DNA from: Comamonadaceae bacterium
GTDB taxonomy: Bacteria > Pseudomonadota > Gammaproteobacteria > Burkholderiales > Burkholderiaceae_C
Length of the DNA stretch: 13,746 nucleotides
Direction: 5' to 3'
Assembly (NCBI GenBank): GCA_947466165.1
Contig: CANIDW010000012.1
Span: 1 to 13,746 of the forward strand
A program made the translations under genes and the position numbers. The notes beneath the pieces are model-generated. The model searched no databases. It saw only the letters and a program-made list of their open reading frames with translations, and was not told the origin of the DNA. Below, piece after piece: positions 1 through 6,857 of the stretch (position 1 is its first letter; each line of letters starts with the position of its first letter).

Positions 1-63
1 CGATTTGAAAAACAAGATGAATCGATCGGGCATCGCTTGATTTTGGGAAAATCTGCAGCGTAA
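1..63 (+). CDS. Possible 3' end of an upstream gene
   Basis: Reading frame 1 is open from the left edge and stops at TAA 61-63, giving 20 codons ending in GHRLILGKSAA. The other two forward frames stop within the first 40 bases. The tail would lie 22 bases before the FHA protein start in the same direction, consistent with an operon. The fragment is too short to identify a family, and an open frame of 20 codons can occur by chance. Confidence 0.35.
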   Translation, partial: RFEKQDESIGHRLILGKSAA

Positions 64-85
64 GGAACATGATGGGCCATACAAG

Positions 86-1432
86 ATGAAGCAATATTGG
101 ACGCCTTTGGCAAAGTTACTTGGCATGTCAAAAGGTCAGCATGACAGCATGCCGGCTGCCATTGAAACTTTTGAACACATAGCCTCGGTTGTCGACGATG
201 GTGTGCACTGTCCATGGCCAGATCTTTACCGGGCTCTGCGCGAGCATGCACAAAGCGAGTGGGTTGTGCGAAGCCAGCGACATGCCAACATCAACCCGGA
301 TGAGCGTTTGTCTATCACCCGCCTGCACATTCGTGCAAGGTCCCCTGAGCTGGACCTGCAATTGCAACAATGGTTTGCGGAGAGTGATATGCCGCACTTG
401 ATCCAGTGGATGCTGCGGGGGCCCTTCAACACAGCGGCCATTGAACATTGGGTCATTCTTGACGCATTGGAGCACTTAGCGGTCTTGCATTTGCCGCCGG
501 CAAATGCGGCGCCTGCCAGCCCTTACGATGTGACCGGAGCCCCATCCAATTCAGCGATTGGCGGTTATGAGATCGTGGCTGAAACCCGATGGGCGCCTAA
601 ACGTGCGCTGATCAACCGGGCTGAAACTTTACCGCCCCTGGAGTTGATGATTCATGATGCCTTGGGTGAGCGGCGTATCCATGTCATGCAGACCTTGGTG
701 GTATTGGGCGTAGAGAAAGCCCTGAAAACTCCCGATGGCCAACAAGTTCGTTTGAAAGACCAAAGCCCGGTGTCATGGCAAGGTGAAACGGCGTGGTTTG
801 TGGCCGTAGCGGCGCAATATGTATCGGGCATGCACCTGGTATTGCGCTTGCATGATGCCGGTGTTGATTGTCTGGATGCCGGCTCGACCAATGGCAGCTA
901 TGTCAATGGAAAGCTGTTGAACCCTGGAAACTGGCATTTGGTCAAGCAGCTGGAGACTGTTTTTCTTGGTGGGCCCGCGAGCGACCCTCGCAGCCACACG
1001 GCTTGTGTTCAATTGCGTGTGGGCCACCCTGTGCGGGCGGTGGGCAAAGACCGAACACCGTTACGAACATCCCCGGCCCAGGCCTTGCCCCCCAAGCTGC
1101 TGCTGCAACCGCTCAGTGATAGTGACATAGGGCAAGTTCCAGTGCACACACTGCCTTTCACCATAGGGCGTGGAGCGGGTTGTGATTGGGTAATTCCTGC
1201 ACGGCATGAGATGGTTTCGCGTCAACATCTGATGATTGAGGAGGTCGACACATTAAAGCAGCAAGTCAAATTGCGCGACCTCAGCCGACAAAAACTCAGT
1301 GTGAGTCAAGAAGGCTGGCGCGGGGCGCCTGCACAAGGCGTTTGGGTCCCCTGGTCAGACACCATCACCATCGGGAAAAGCGATCGCCATCCGGGCTTGA
1401 GCTTTTGTTTTTCTGGTACAGGTCGGGCATAA
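86..1432 (+). CDS. Protein with two FHA-like modules
   Basis: A 448-residue soluble protein with no signal peptide or membrane segment. FHA domains bind phosphothreonine peptides and usually serve Ser/Thr kinase signalling or type VI secretion control. Module 1 (about 215-310) has the S-x-x-H element (S247, H250) and a classic GSTNGSYVNG loop at 266-275, but no clear Gly-Arg strand before it. Module 2 (about 350-440) has TIGRG (T359-G363) and SRQH (S378-H381), but lacks the usual Asn-Gly loop, reading DLSRQKLSV instead. Residues 1-210 match nothing I recognise. ATG 86 is the only in-frame start after the stop at 38-40. An AAGGA at 62-66 is too far away to serve it directly. The FHA call is firm; the pathway is unknown because no kinase, phosphatase or secretion gene is visible. 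Confidence 0.85.
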   Translation: MKQYWTPLAKLLGMSKGQHDSMPAAIETFEHIASVVDDGVHCPWPDLYRALREHAQSEWVVRSQRHANINPDERLSITRLHIRARSPELDLQLQQWFAESDMPHLIQWMLRGPFNTAAIEHWVILDALEHLAVLHLPPANAAPASPYDVTGAPSNSAIGGYEIVAETRWAPKRALINRAETLPPLELMIHDALGERRIHVMQTLVVLGVEKALKTPDGQQVRLKDQSPVSWQGETAWFVAVAAQYVSGMHLVLRLHDAGVDCLDAGSTNGSYVNGKLLNPGNWHLVKQLETVFLGGPASDPRSHTACVQLRVGHPVRAVGKDRTPLRTSPAQALPPKLLLQPLSDSDIGQVPVHTLPFTIGRGAGCDWVIPARHEMVSRQHLMIEEVDTLKQQVKLRDLSRQKLSVSQEGWRGAPAQGVWVPWSDTITIGKSDRHPGLSFCFSGTGRA

Positions 1433-1609
1433 AGAAATTCAACCTCCGCCTAGAAAACCGCCGATGAATTTTTCCGTTGCGATAGCTTGTCGCAAAGCTT
1501 GAGTAAGGTCGGCTGGGATGATCTTCAGTCAATCTGTGAAAAAGAAAATCCAGAGGCCCCAAATCCCAACCAACAGCGATGATAAATAGTTAAATCCAGG
1601 TGGAGCCAG

Positions 1610-2326
1610 CTAGCACCCGTTGTGCAGCTTCCACTTTTCTTCGTGTCCCAATTGCTTGGCGAACTCGGGCACACGGCAGCGCTCTTCTGGCGGCTGGTTG
1701 GTGCTGACCAGCGGTGGCGTTGCAGCGCGAAGGCTAGGCAGCAAGGCAAGCAGCAGTGCCACATAGACCGCAGCAATCAGCGCTTGTGTGCGCGACACCA
1801 TCTGGATGGACTCTCGGTTTTGGATTGCACAGACATTACCCGGACAGAGTTGCGCCTTTTCTTTGTTGAACACGTTGTACAGCTTGCAGCCGATGCAGAT
1901 GCCAAATGATGTCTCTAAAAATAGCAGCGTGAGGCAGATGAGGCAGATGATCATGTTGATGGGCCCGCGCACATCTTGGAGAACGACCAGGAACATCATC
2001 AATGACGCCAAGCCCAGTCCCATCCCCCAGGCAAAACGCTTTTGAGGCGCGCCCACGTACTCCGCAGTCTGGTTGTTGACCATCCATCGCGCCATGATGA
2101 GCGTCGGGGCGTAGCGGGGGTTGATGAGGACCCGGATAAAGAAGTCAATGAAGAACGCCACGACAGTGAATTTCGTGGGCATGAAATCGCCTTTGAACCA
2201 TGCGTTCATGAAGGCAACGATGGCAAGCACGAGCATGATGCCGGCCGCACCACGGGCCTCACGTTCATTCAGGACGCGAACAGGATAGTCAGGGTGGTTT
2301 TCACCAAATTCAAATGTATTAGCCAT
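1610..2326 (-). CDS. DUF4395 cysteine-rich membrane protein
   Basis: A 238-residue integral membrane protein. Family signs are the N-terminal VRVLNEREAR (16-25), the NPRYAP loop (69-74), VGAPQKRFAWGMGLG (91-105) and the FGICIGCKLY motif (141-150) after the fourth hydrophobic stretch. Likely membrane segments lie near 27-44, 52-69, 99-117, 122-140 and 180-198. The function of DUF4395 is not established; the conserved CxxC suggests thiol redox or metal chemistry at the membrane, which is inference. This copy has eight cysteines in four spaced pairs: 128/131, 144/147, 161/166 and 217/238, the last residue of the protein being Cys. It stands alone, convergent with the FHA gene. The start ATG at 2326 fits the family N-terminus, although its Shine-Dalgarno site is weak. 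Confidence 0.85.
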   Translation of the reverse strand: MANTFEFGENHPDYPVRVLNEREARGAAGIMLVLAIVAFMNAWFKGDFMPTKFTVVAFFIDFFIRVLINPRYAPTLIMARWMVNNQTAEYVGAPQKRFAWGMGLGLASLMMFLVVLQDVRGPINMIICLICLTLLFLETSFGICIGCKLYNVFNKEKAQLCPGNVCAIQNRESIQMVSRTQALIAAVYVALLLALLPSLRAATPPLVSTNQPPEERCRVPEFAKQLGHEEKWKLHNGC

Positions 2327-2448
2327 GACTGAATTATCTGTCCATTGGCTTTATCAACCCATGGACCGGCGCGCGCGCGCATTGGCGGGCATGGCCTGGT
2401 GCCGCTGATCCTTCTAACCAGCTTTCTATTGGGGCTGCTAAAACGAGC

Positions 2449-2670
2449 TTACTCGCCGGTTTGGGTTTTGCCGGGCTGCAGCTTTGGCTCTGCTTTGACG
2501 GATGCGCCTATGGTTCTGGCGATGGATTCGAACTTGGTTTGTTGATCAATGCTCTTGGGCTCCTGGGTCCGCGATCCTGGCCCGAAAAGTTCAAATTGCT
2601 TATGGATCACCCGCGCTTGCCCGTTGTCGGACATGTCTGTTGATGATGGTTTGAGGGGTTTCGTTTTCAT
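2449..2670 (-). CDS. Doubtful small hydrophilic ORF
   Basis: A 73-residue frame starting MKTKPLKPSS and ending in PGKTQTGE, rich in Lys, Pro, Ser and Gln, with no membrane segment and no recognised domain. The frame stays open upstream to about 2766. The internal ATG at 2670 is preferred because a TATAAC box lies about 35 bases upstream on the minus strand, though with a poor -35 and no Shine-Dalgarno site. It fills part of an otherwise empty gap and points the same way as the DUF4395 gene. It could easily be a chance frame. Confidence 0.25.
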   Translation of the reverse strand: MKTKPLKPSSTDMSDNGQARVIHKQFELFGPGSRTQEPKSIDQQTKFESIARTIGASVKAEPKLQPGKTQTGE

Positions 2671-2868
2671 CTGCGTTGAATGACGATGGTTTGGGGTGGC
2701 TGAAGTTATAAAATCCAAACCAGAAAATGAGTTCCTTGTGCTTACTTTTTGATCACTGCAAGTCATGTGAATGTCACGAAGCCAAGCCTACGCGCATTCG
2801 TCCTTCACTTCCTTGGTATCGGCGACTTGTTGGTAAAAAGGGTGGATTCGCTGTCTTTTGGGCAGTTT

Positions 2869-2898
2869 TTGGTTGCAGCCTGCCAGTTAGCGCATAAT
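2869..2898 (+). promoter_or_regulatory. Candidate sigma-70 promoter of the RRM gene
   Basis: TTGGTT (2869-2874, 3 of 6 matches to the -35 consensus) is followed after 18 bases by CATAAT (2893-2898, 5 of 6 matches to the -10). Transcription would begin near 2905, giving a leader of about 130 bases. It was found by eye, and the -35 is weak. Confidence 0.35.
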
Positions 2899-2903
2899 GC
2901 CGA

Positions 2904-2937
2904 TGTGCAAATACCAAAATATTTGCACAATTTTGGT
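2904..2937 (+). promoter_or_regulatory. Two overlapping, mutually exclusive hairpins in RRM leader
   Basis: Hairpin A pairs TGTGCAAATA (2904-2913) with TATTTGCACA (2920-2929), a perfect 10-base inverted repeat around a 6-base spacer. Hairpin B pairs ACCAAAAT (2913-2920) with ATTTTGGT (2930-2937), a perfect 8-base inverted repeat around a 9-base loop. They share bases 2913 and 2920, and the loop of B is the right arm of A, so an RNA can form only one fully. If transcription starts near 2905 the pair lies at the very 5' end of the message. As DNA, hairpin A could instead be a dyad operator. Confidence 0.5.
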
Positions 2938-3033
2938 GATCGGTCAGTTTCGCGCGCTACGGCGGTACTCTTAAAGTTTGTTGTGCTTTCGGGACCCAAT
3001 CGCTTTTGTTATATGTATTTTTGAGGAGTCCCC

Positions 3034-3426
3034 ATGGGCAATAAACTTTACGTCGGCAATCTGCCATACACGGTGCGTGACGAAGATCTGCAACAGTCTT
3101 TCAGCCAATACGGTTCTGTCTCCAGCGCCAAAGTCATGATGGAGCGCGACACCGGCCGCTCTAAAGGCTTTGGTTTTGTCGAGATGGGCAACGATGCTGA
3201 AGCTCAAGCCGCAATCGCCGGAATGAATGGTCAGTCATTGGGTGGTCGTAGCATCACTGTCAACGAAGCCCGTCCGATGGAGGCACGTCCTCCACGTAGC
3301 GGTGGTGGCGGCTACGGTGGCGGCGGCGGCGGTGGCGGCTACGGTGGTGGCGGCGATCGCTCCGGCGGTGGCGGCTACGGTGGTGGTGGCGGCGGTGGTG
3401 GCGGCGGTGGCCGCGGCGGCTACTAA
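3034..3426 (+). CDS. RRM RNA-binding protein with Gly-rich tail
   Basis: A 130-residue cytoplasmic RNA-binding protein. A single RRM covers residues 4-79, with RNP2 LYVGNL (5-10) and RNP1 KGFGFVEM (44-51), including the aromatic Y6, F46 and F48 that stack on RNA bases. Residues 89-130 are almost pure glycine with interspersed Tyr, Arg, Asp and Ser, ending GRGGY, like eukaryotic and cyanobacterial glycine-rich RNA-binding proteins. Such bacterial proteins are often cold- or stress-related; here that is inference. A strong Shine-Dalgarno GAGGAG (3023-3028) sits 5 bases before the ATG. The gene is monocistronic, with a long structured leader and a terminator just after it. Its RNA targets cannot be read from sequence. 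Confidence 0.95.
   Translation: MGNKLYVGNLPYTVRDEDLQQSFSQYGSVSSAKVMMERDTGRSKGFGFVEMGNDAEAQAAIAGMNGQSLGGRSITVNEARPMEARPPRSGGGGYGGGGGGGGYGGGGDRSGGGGYGGGGGGGGGGGRGGY
3304..3383 (+). repeat. In-gene repeats coding GGGGY units
   Basis: The 17-base unit GGTGGCGGCTACGGTGG occurs exactly at 3304-3320, 3331-3347 and 3367-3383, spaced 27 and 36 bases apart, both multiples of nine. GGN codons fill the space between. The repeats keep frame and encode the Gly/Tyr tail of the RRM protein. Confidence 0.85.
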
Positions 3427-3442
3427 GCCCTGCGTTAACCCG

Positions 3443-3463
3443 GTCTCAGCCTTGCGCTGAGAC
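3443..3463 (+). terminator. Upstream hairpin of a tandem terminator
   Basis: GTCTCAGC (3443-3450) pairs with GCTGAGAC (3456-3463) around a 5-base loop, 17 bases after the RRM stop codon. No T-tract follows directly, so it may protect the message 3' end or assist the terminator immediately downstream. Confidence 0.5.
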
Positions 3464-3468
3464 AAACT

Positions 3469-3505
3469 AAAAAAGGCTTCAGAGCGCAGGTTCTGAAGCC
3501 TTTTT
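3469..3505. terminator. Bidirectional Rho-independent terminator
   Basis: GGCTTCAGA (3475-3483) pairs perfectly with TCTGAAGCC (3492-3500) around an 8-base loop. Six A precede the stem (3469-3474) and five T follow it (3501-3505), so it can stop transcription from both sides. It sits between the convergent RRM and RidA-family genes. Confidence 0.9.
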
Positions 3506-3530
3506 GCATTGGCGCCGGTAGCGGCCTGGC

Positions 3531-4016
3531 TCAGCTGACTTCGGCAATCATTTCAATTTCAACGCAGGCGCCAAACGGAATCTGCGCCACGCCAAAAGCG
3601 CTGCGTGCGTGTGCGCCGGCGCTGCCGAACAATTCACCGATGAGTTCGCTCGCGCCGTTGGTCACCAGGTGCTGCTCTGTGAAGTCGCCGGTCGAGTTGA
3701 CCAGGCTCATGAGCTTGACGATGCGCGTGACATGGCTCAGGTCTTTGCCGTTCACGGCCAGCGCGGCGTGCAGTGTGCCCAGCAGATCAATGGCAACGGC
3801 GCGTGCAGCCAGCTTGCCTTGCTCGGTGTTCATGTTTTTGCCGAACTGGCCCAGCCAGGGTTTGCCGTCTTTTTTGGCGATGTGGCCGCTTAAAAAAATC
3901 AAGTTGCCGGTTTGCACAAAGGGCATGTAGGCGGCAGCGGGCGTAGCCACCGGAGGCAAGGCAATGCCCAGGGCTTGGAGCTTGGCGTAAATGGCGGCAG
4001 AGCTGTTGTTTGTCAT
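3531..4016 (-). CDS. RidA/YjgF/YER057c/UK114 family protein
   Basis: A 161-residue cytoplasmic protein of the RidA superfamily. Archetypal RidA hydrolyses reactive enamine/imine intermediates such as 2-aminoacrylate, preventing damage to PLP enzymes. Family features include FLSGHIAKKDG near 41-51 and the C-terminal ARSAFGVAQIPFGACVEIE block. R138 aligns with catalytic R105 of E. coli RidA, and the conserved Glu of the VEIE strand is present. The protein is about 30 residues longer than E. coli RidA and reads like the longer COG0251 subgroup, so deaminase activity is likely but not certain. A Shine-Dalgarno AAGGAA (4021-4026 on the minus strand) supports ATG 4016. The gene is divergent from comEC, with a 135-base shared control region. 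Confidence 0.92.
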   Translation of the reverse strand: MTNNSSAAIYAKLQALGIALPPVATPAAAYMPFVQTGNLIFLSGHIAKKDGKPWLGQFGKNMNTEQGKLAARAVAIDLLGTLHAALAVNGKDLSHVTRIVKLMSLVNSTGDFTEQHLVTNGASELIGELFGSAGAHARSAFGVAQIPFGACVEIEMIAEVS

Positions 4017-4050
4017 GGTTTTCCTTGTTGTGTTGGTTTCGCAAGTTGAT

Positions 4051-4083
4051 GCGGCGGCACCACTATAGATGAGATGCGCCGCC
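4051..4083. promoter_or_regulatory. GC-rich inverted repeat around a -10-like box
   Basis: GCGGCG (4051-4056) and CGCCGC (4077-4082) are inverted repeats flanking a minus-strand TATAGT (4062-4067), a 5 of 6 match to a -10 box for the RidA-family gene. A good -35 was not found. The arrangement could be an operator overlapping the promoter; the evidence is visual only. Confidence 0.25.
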
Positions 4084-4151
4084 GAAGGTGCACACGGCCT
4101 TGTCAGTCTTTGCTGCGCAAATCAGAATGAATAATTTCTGAAAGACTGCCT

Positions 4152-6731
4152 TTGCCTCAGCCCTCAATTTCTATGCACGCAGGGACAGCGCCGACCGGGC
4201 TGCTGGCGGGTGGGGTGCTGGGCACGGCCTTGCAATTGCAACAGGCCAGCCTGTCGGCAGTGAGCCTGTATCAGAGCTGTTTGGCTGTCGCCGCGCTCTT
4301 GCTGTTCTTGGGCTTCTTGCATGTCTTACGAAATTCGCGCTGGGCCGGCGCGATGTTGTGGCTGCGCATGACCGCCTTGTTGTTGGCAGGGTTGGCCGCA
4401 GGCTTTGGCGCAACAGGCTGGCGTGCGGCGGATTTTCAATCACAAGCCCTGAACCCTGTGCTCGAGGGGCGAGACCTCAGCATCGTGGGCACGGTGGCGG
4501 CCATGCCGCAGACCGGTGAAGACGCGCTGCGTTTTAAGTTGCGCATTGAGTCTGCGCAGCTGGACGGCCAAGCCGTGCGCTTGCCGCCGCTCATTGAGCT
4601 GGGTTGGTATTCGGGGTTTTTCATGGGGCCGCGGCCCCAGGCTGTGGTCACCACGGCGGCAGACACGCCGGAAGACATGGCCGACCCGGCCGAAACCCTG
4701 CTGCAACTGCAACGCCTGCCGCAGCCCATGCGCGCCGGCGAGCGTTGGCAGATGACGGTGCGGCTTAAAGCGCCGCACGGCAACAGCAACCCGCATGGCT
4801 TTGACTATGAGCTGCGCCTGTGGGAGCAGGGCGTGCAGGCGACCGGCTCTGTGCGTGCCGGCCTGCGCGACACGCCGCCGCAAAAGCTGGTGGCACCGGC
4901 CTGGACGGTTCTCACGCACGGCATAGAGCGGGCTCGACAGAGCGTGCGCGAAGCTATTTTTGAACGCGTGGCCGACCGCCAACTGGCCGGCGTGTTGGCC
5001 GCGCTGGTGATGGGTGACCAGGCCGCCATAGAGCGCAGTGACTGGGATGTTTTCCGGGCCACGGGCGTCGCGCACCTGATCAGCATTTCGGGCTTGCACA
5101 TCACGCTGTTTGCCTGGCTGGCTTCGCGGCTGCTGGGTGCGCTGTGGCGCGGCTCGGCCCGTTTGACGCCGGCGCTGTGCCTGGCCTGCCCGGCCGGCAG
5201 CGTAGCGGCCTGGGGCGGCCTGGCGCTGGCGGTGGCGTATGCAGCTTTTTCGGGCTGGGGCTTGCCGGCGCAGCGCACGGTGTGGATGCTGGCGGTGGTG
5301 GTGGCTTTGCGTCAGAGCGGACGCCAATGGGCCTGGCCGCATGTGTGGTTACTGGCCATGGCGGTGGTTGTTGCTTTTGATCCCTGGGCTTTGCTGCAAG
5401 CCGGTTTTTGGTTGTCGTTTGTGGCGGTGGGCATTTTGTTTGCCGCCAACCCCGAGGCGTCTGATGGCGCTGCGCATGTCCTTGACGAGGCTGCGTTGCA
5501 GCGGCCCTGGTGGCGCAGCGCCATGGGCCGGCTGGTAGGCATGCTGCGCGAGCAGTGGATCATCACCTTGGCGCTGACGCCCATGAGTTTGCTCTTGTTC
5601 AACCAGGTCTCAGTGGTCGGTTTGCTGGCCAATGCGCTGGCGATTCCCTGGGTCACGCTCCTGGTGACGCCGCTGGCTTTGCTGGGGGTGATCATGCCGC
5701 CCTTGTGGAGTGTGTCGGCCTGGCTGACCGGCGTGTTGATGAGCTTGTTGCAAGTGCTGGCTGCCTGGCCCATGGCCACCATCAGCCAGGCCGCGGTGCC
5801 GCTGTGGTGCGCTTTGGCCGGTGTGGCCGGCGGCTTGCTGCTGGTCATGCGCCTGCCCTGGCACTGGCGGGCGCTGGGCGTGCCGCTGCTCTTGCCGGTG
5901 CTTTTGTGGCAGCCGCTGCGGCCGGCGGCGGGCGAGTTCGAGTTACTGGCGGCCGACATCGGGCAGGGCAACGCAGTGCTGGTGCGTACCGCCGGCCATG
6001 CCTTGCTGTATGACGCCGGGCCGCGCTATTCCCGCGAAAGCGATGCCGGTCATCGCGTGCTGGTGCCGCTGTTGCGGGCGCTGGGTGAGCGGCTGGACGC
6101 CATGGTGCTGAGTCACCGTGACACCGATCACGTGGGCGGCGCGGCCGCCGTGTTGGCCATGCAGCCGCAGGCAAAGCTGCTCAGTTCTATCGAGGACACG
6201 CATGAGTTGCAGCAGCGCCGGCCGGGCCAACGCTGCCTGGCCGGTCAGCGCTGGCAATGGGACGGCGTTGATTTTGAAATTCTGCATCCGGCCCCTGCTG
6301 ACTACGACGCCCGCCTCAAGCCCAACGCCATGAGTTGCGTGCTGCGCATTTCGGCCGGCCCGCCGCAGCGCCGGGTCCATGCTTTGCTGGTGGGCGACAT
6401 CGAAGCCGCGCAAGAAAAGACGCTGCTGAGCAGCGCGCCTCTGCGGGCTGATTTTTTGCTGGTGCCGCACCACGGCAGCAAGACATCGTCCACCGCCGGT
6501 TTTCTGGATGCCGTGCAGCCCCGCCTGGCGCTGGCCCAGACGGGTTACCGCAACCGCTTCGGCCACCCGGCTGCGCCCGTGCTGGAACGCTACCGCGAGC
6601 GGGGCATCGATGTGCTGTACTCACCAGGCTGCGGCGCCTTGGGCTGGCACAGTGCCCGGCCGGCCGAATGGACCTGCCAGCGTGAGCTGAGCCAACGATA
6701 CTGGCAGCACCGCTTGCCGGCAGTGCCCTGA
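4152..6731 (+). CDS. comEC: ComEC/Rec2 DNA uptake channel protein
   Basis: An 859-residue inner-membrane protein that carries single-stranded DNA into the cytoplasm during natural transformation. N-terminal hydrophobic segments and a DUF4131 region with an OB-fold-like stretch (GRDLSIVGTV, about 105-115) come first. The polytopic Competence domain spans about 260-560, with the signature HLISISGLHI near 308-317. A metallo-beta-lactamase-like domain covers about 595-800, with SHRDTDHVGG (about 654-663), LLVGDIE (about 745-750) and PHHGSKTS (about 772-779), and metal-ligand residues look intact. Length is normal for the full three-domain form. The start is uncertain: TTG 4152 has a weak GAAAGA (4139-4144) upstream, and ATG 4173 has no clear ribosome site. 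No comEA or pilus gene is nearby. The frame has no break, suggesting a functional gene. Confidence 0.95.
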   Translation: MPQPSISMHAGTAPTGLLAGGVLGTALQLQQASLSAVSLYQSCLAVAALLLFLGFLHVLRNSRWAGAMLWLRMTALLLAGLAAGFGATGWRAADFQSQALNPVLEGRDLSIVGTVAAMPQTGEDALRFKLRIESAQLDGQAVRLPPLIELGWYSGFFMGPRPQAVVTTAADTPEDMADPAETLLQLQRLPQPMRAGERWQMTVRLKAPHGNSNPHGFDYELRLWEQGVQATGSVRAGLRDTPPQKLVAPAWTVLTHGIERARQSVREAIFERVADRQLAGVLAALVMGDQAAIERSDWDVFRATGVAHLISISGLHITLFAWLASRLLGALWRGSARLTPALCLACPAGSVAAWGGLALAVAYAAFSGWGLPAQRTVWMLAVVVALRQSGRQWAWPHVWLLAMAVVVAFDPWALLQAGFWLSFVAVGILFAANPEASDGAAHVLDEAALQRPWWRSAMGRLVGMLREQWIITLALTPMSLLLFNQVSVVGLLANALAIPWVTLLVTPLALLGVIMPPLWSVSAWLTGVLMSLLQVLAAWPMATISQAAVPLWCALAGVAGGLLLVMRLPWHWRALGVPLLLPVLLWQPLRPAAGEFELLAADIGQGNAVLVRTAGHALLYDAGPRYSRESDAGHRVLVPLLRALGERLDAMVLSHRDTDHVGGAAAVLAMQPQAKLLSSIEDTHELQQRRPGQRCLAGQRWQWDGVDFEILHPAPADYDARLKPNAMSCVLRISAGPPQRRVHALLVGDIEAAQEKTLLSSAPLRADFLLVPHHGSKTSSTAGFLDAVQPRLALAQTGYRNRFGHPAAPVLERYRERGIDVLYSPGCGALGWHSARPAEWTCQRELSQRYWQHRLPAVP

Positions 6732-6743
6732 AGCCGTTTTTTT
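6718..6743 (+). terminator. Weak possible terminator after comEC
   Basis: CGGC (6718-6721) can pair with GCCG (6733-6736), directly followed by seven T (6737-6743). The 4-base stem overlaps the comEC stop codon and is short for an efficient terminator. Confidence 0.25.
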
Positions 6744-6857
6744 GTATTTCCCTGCGGTCGAAAGCCTTCATTTCGGAGTTTTAAGCGATTGCTGGCTTAT
6801 AACTTGCTTAGCTTCCAGCACAAGAATCAGAGTTGAAATAGCCGGAGATTGCAGTCC

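Larger units (their letters stand above)
2327..3033. other. Long gap between DUF4395 and RRM genes
   Basis: About 700 bases with no convincing long gene on either strand. It holds a 12-base alternating GC run at 2369-2380, one doubtful minus-strand ORF (2449-2670), a near-repeat of GATGGTTTG at about 2645 and 2685, and, at its right end, the candidate promoter and hairpins of the RRM gene. No transposase remnant, tRNA or clear terminator was seen. Confidence 0.6.

Noticed and set aside
1477-1495. TTGCGA/TCGCAA hairpin between the convergent FHA and DUF4395 genes as a terminator
   Set aside because: The stem is 6 bases and no T-tract follows it on either strand.
2749-3024. A 91-codon plus-strand frame ending just before the RRM gene
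   Set aside because: It needs a TTG start without a ribosome site and would cover the candidate promoter and hairpins; its sequence matches no family.
3301-3426. Regular repeats that might suggest a CRISPR or tandem array
   Set aside because: The repeats are in frame within the RRM gene and encode its tail; there are no unique spacers.
3227-3465. Ala/Val/Thr-rich frames on both strands across the glycine tail
   Set aside because: They are frame-shifted or antisense readings of the GGN repeats.
4440-5342. A 300-codon open frame on the minus strand inside comEC, and a 219-codon one at 5312-5971
   Set aside because: Arg/Gln/His-rich, low-order translations antisense to a clearly conserved gene; they are products of GC-rich codon bias.
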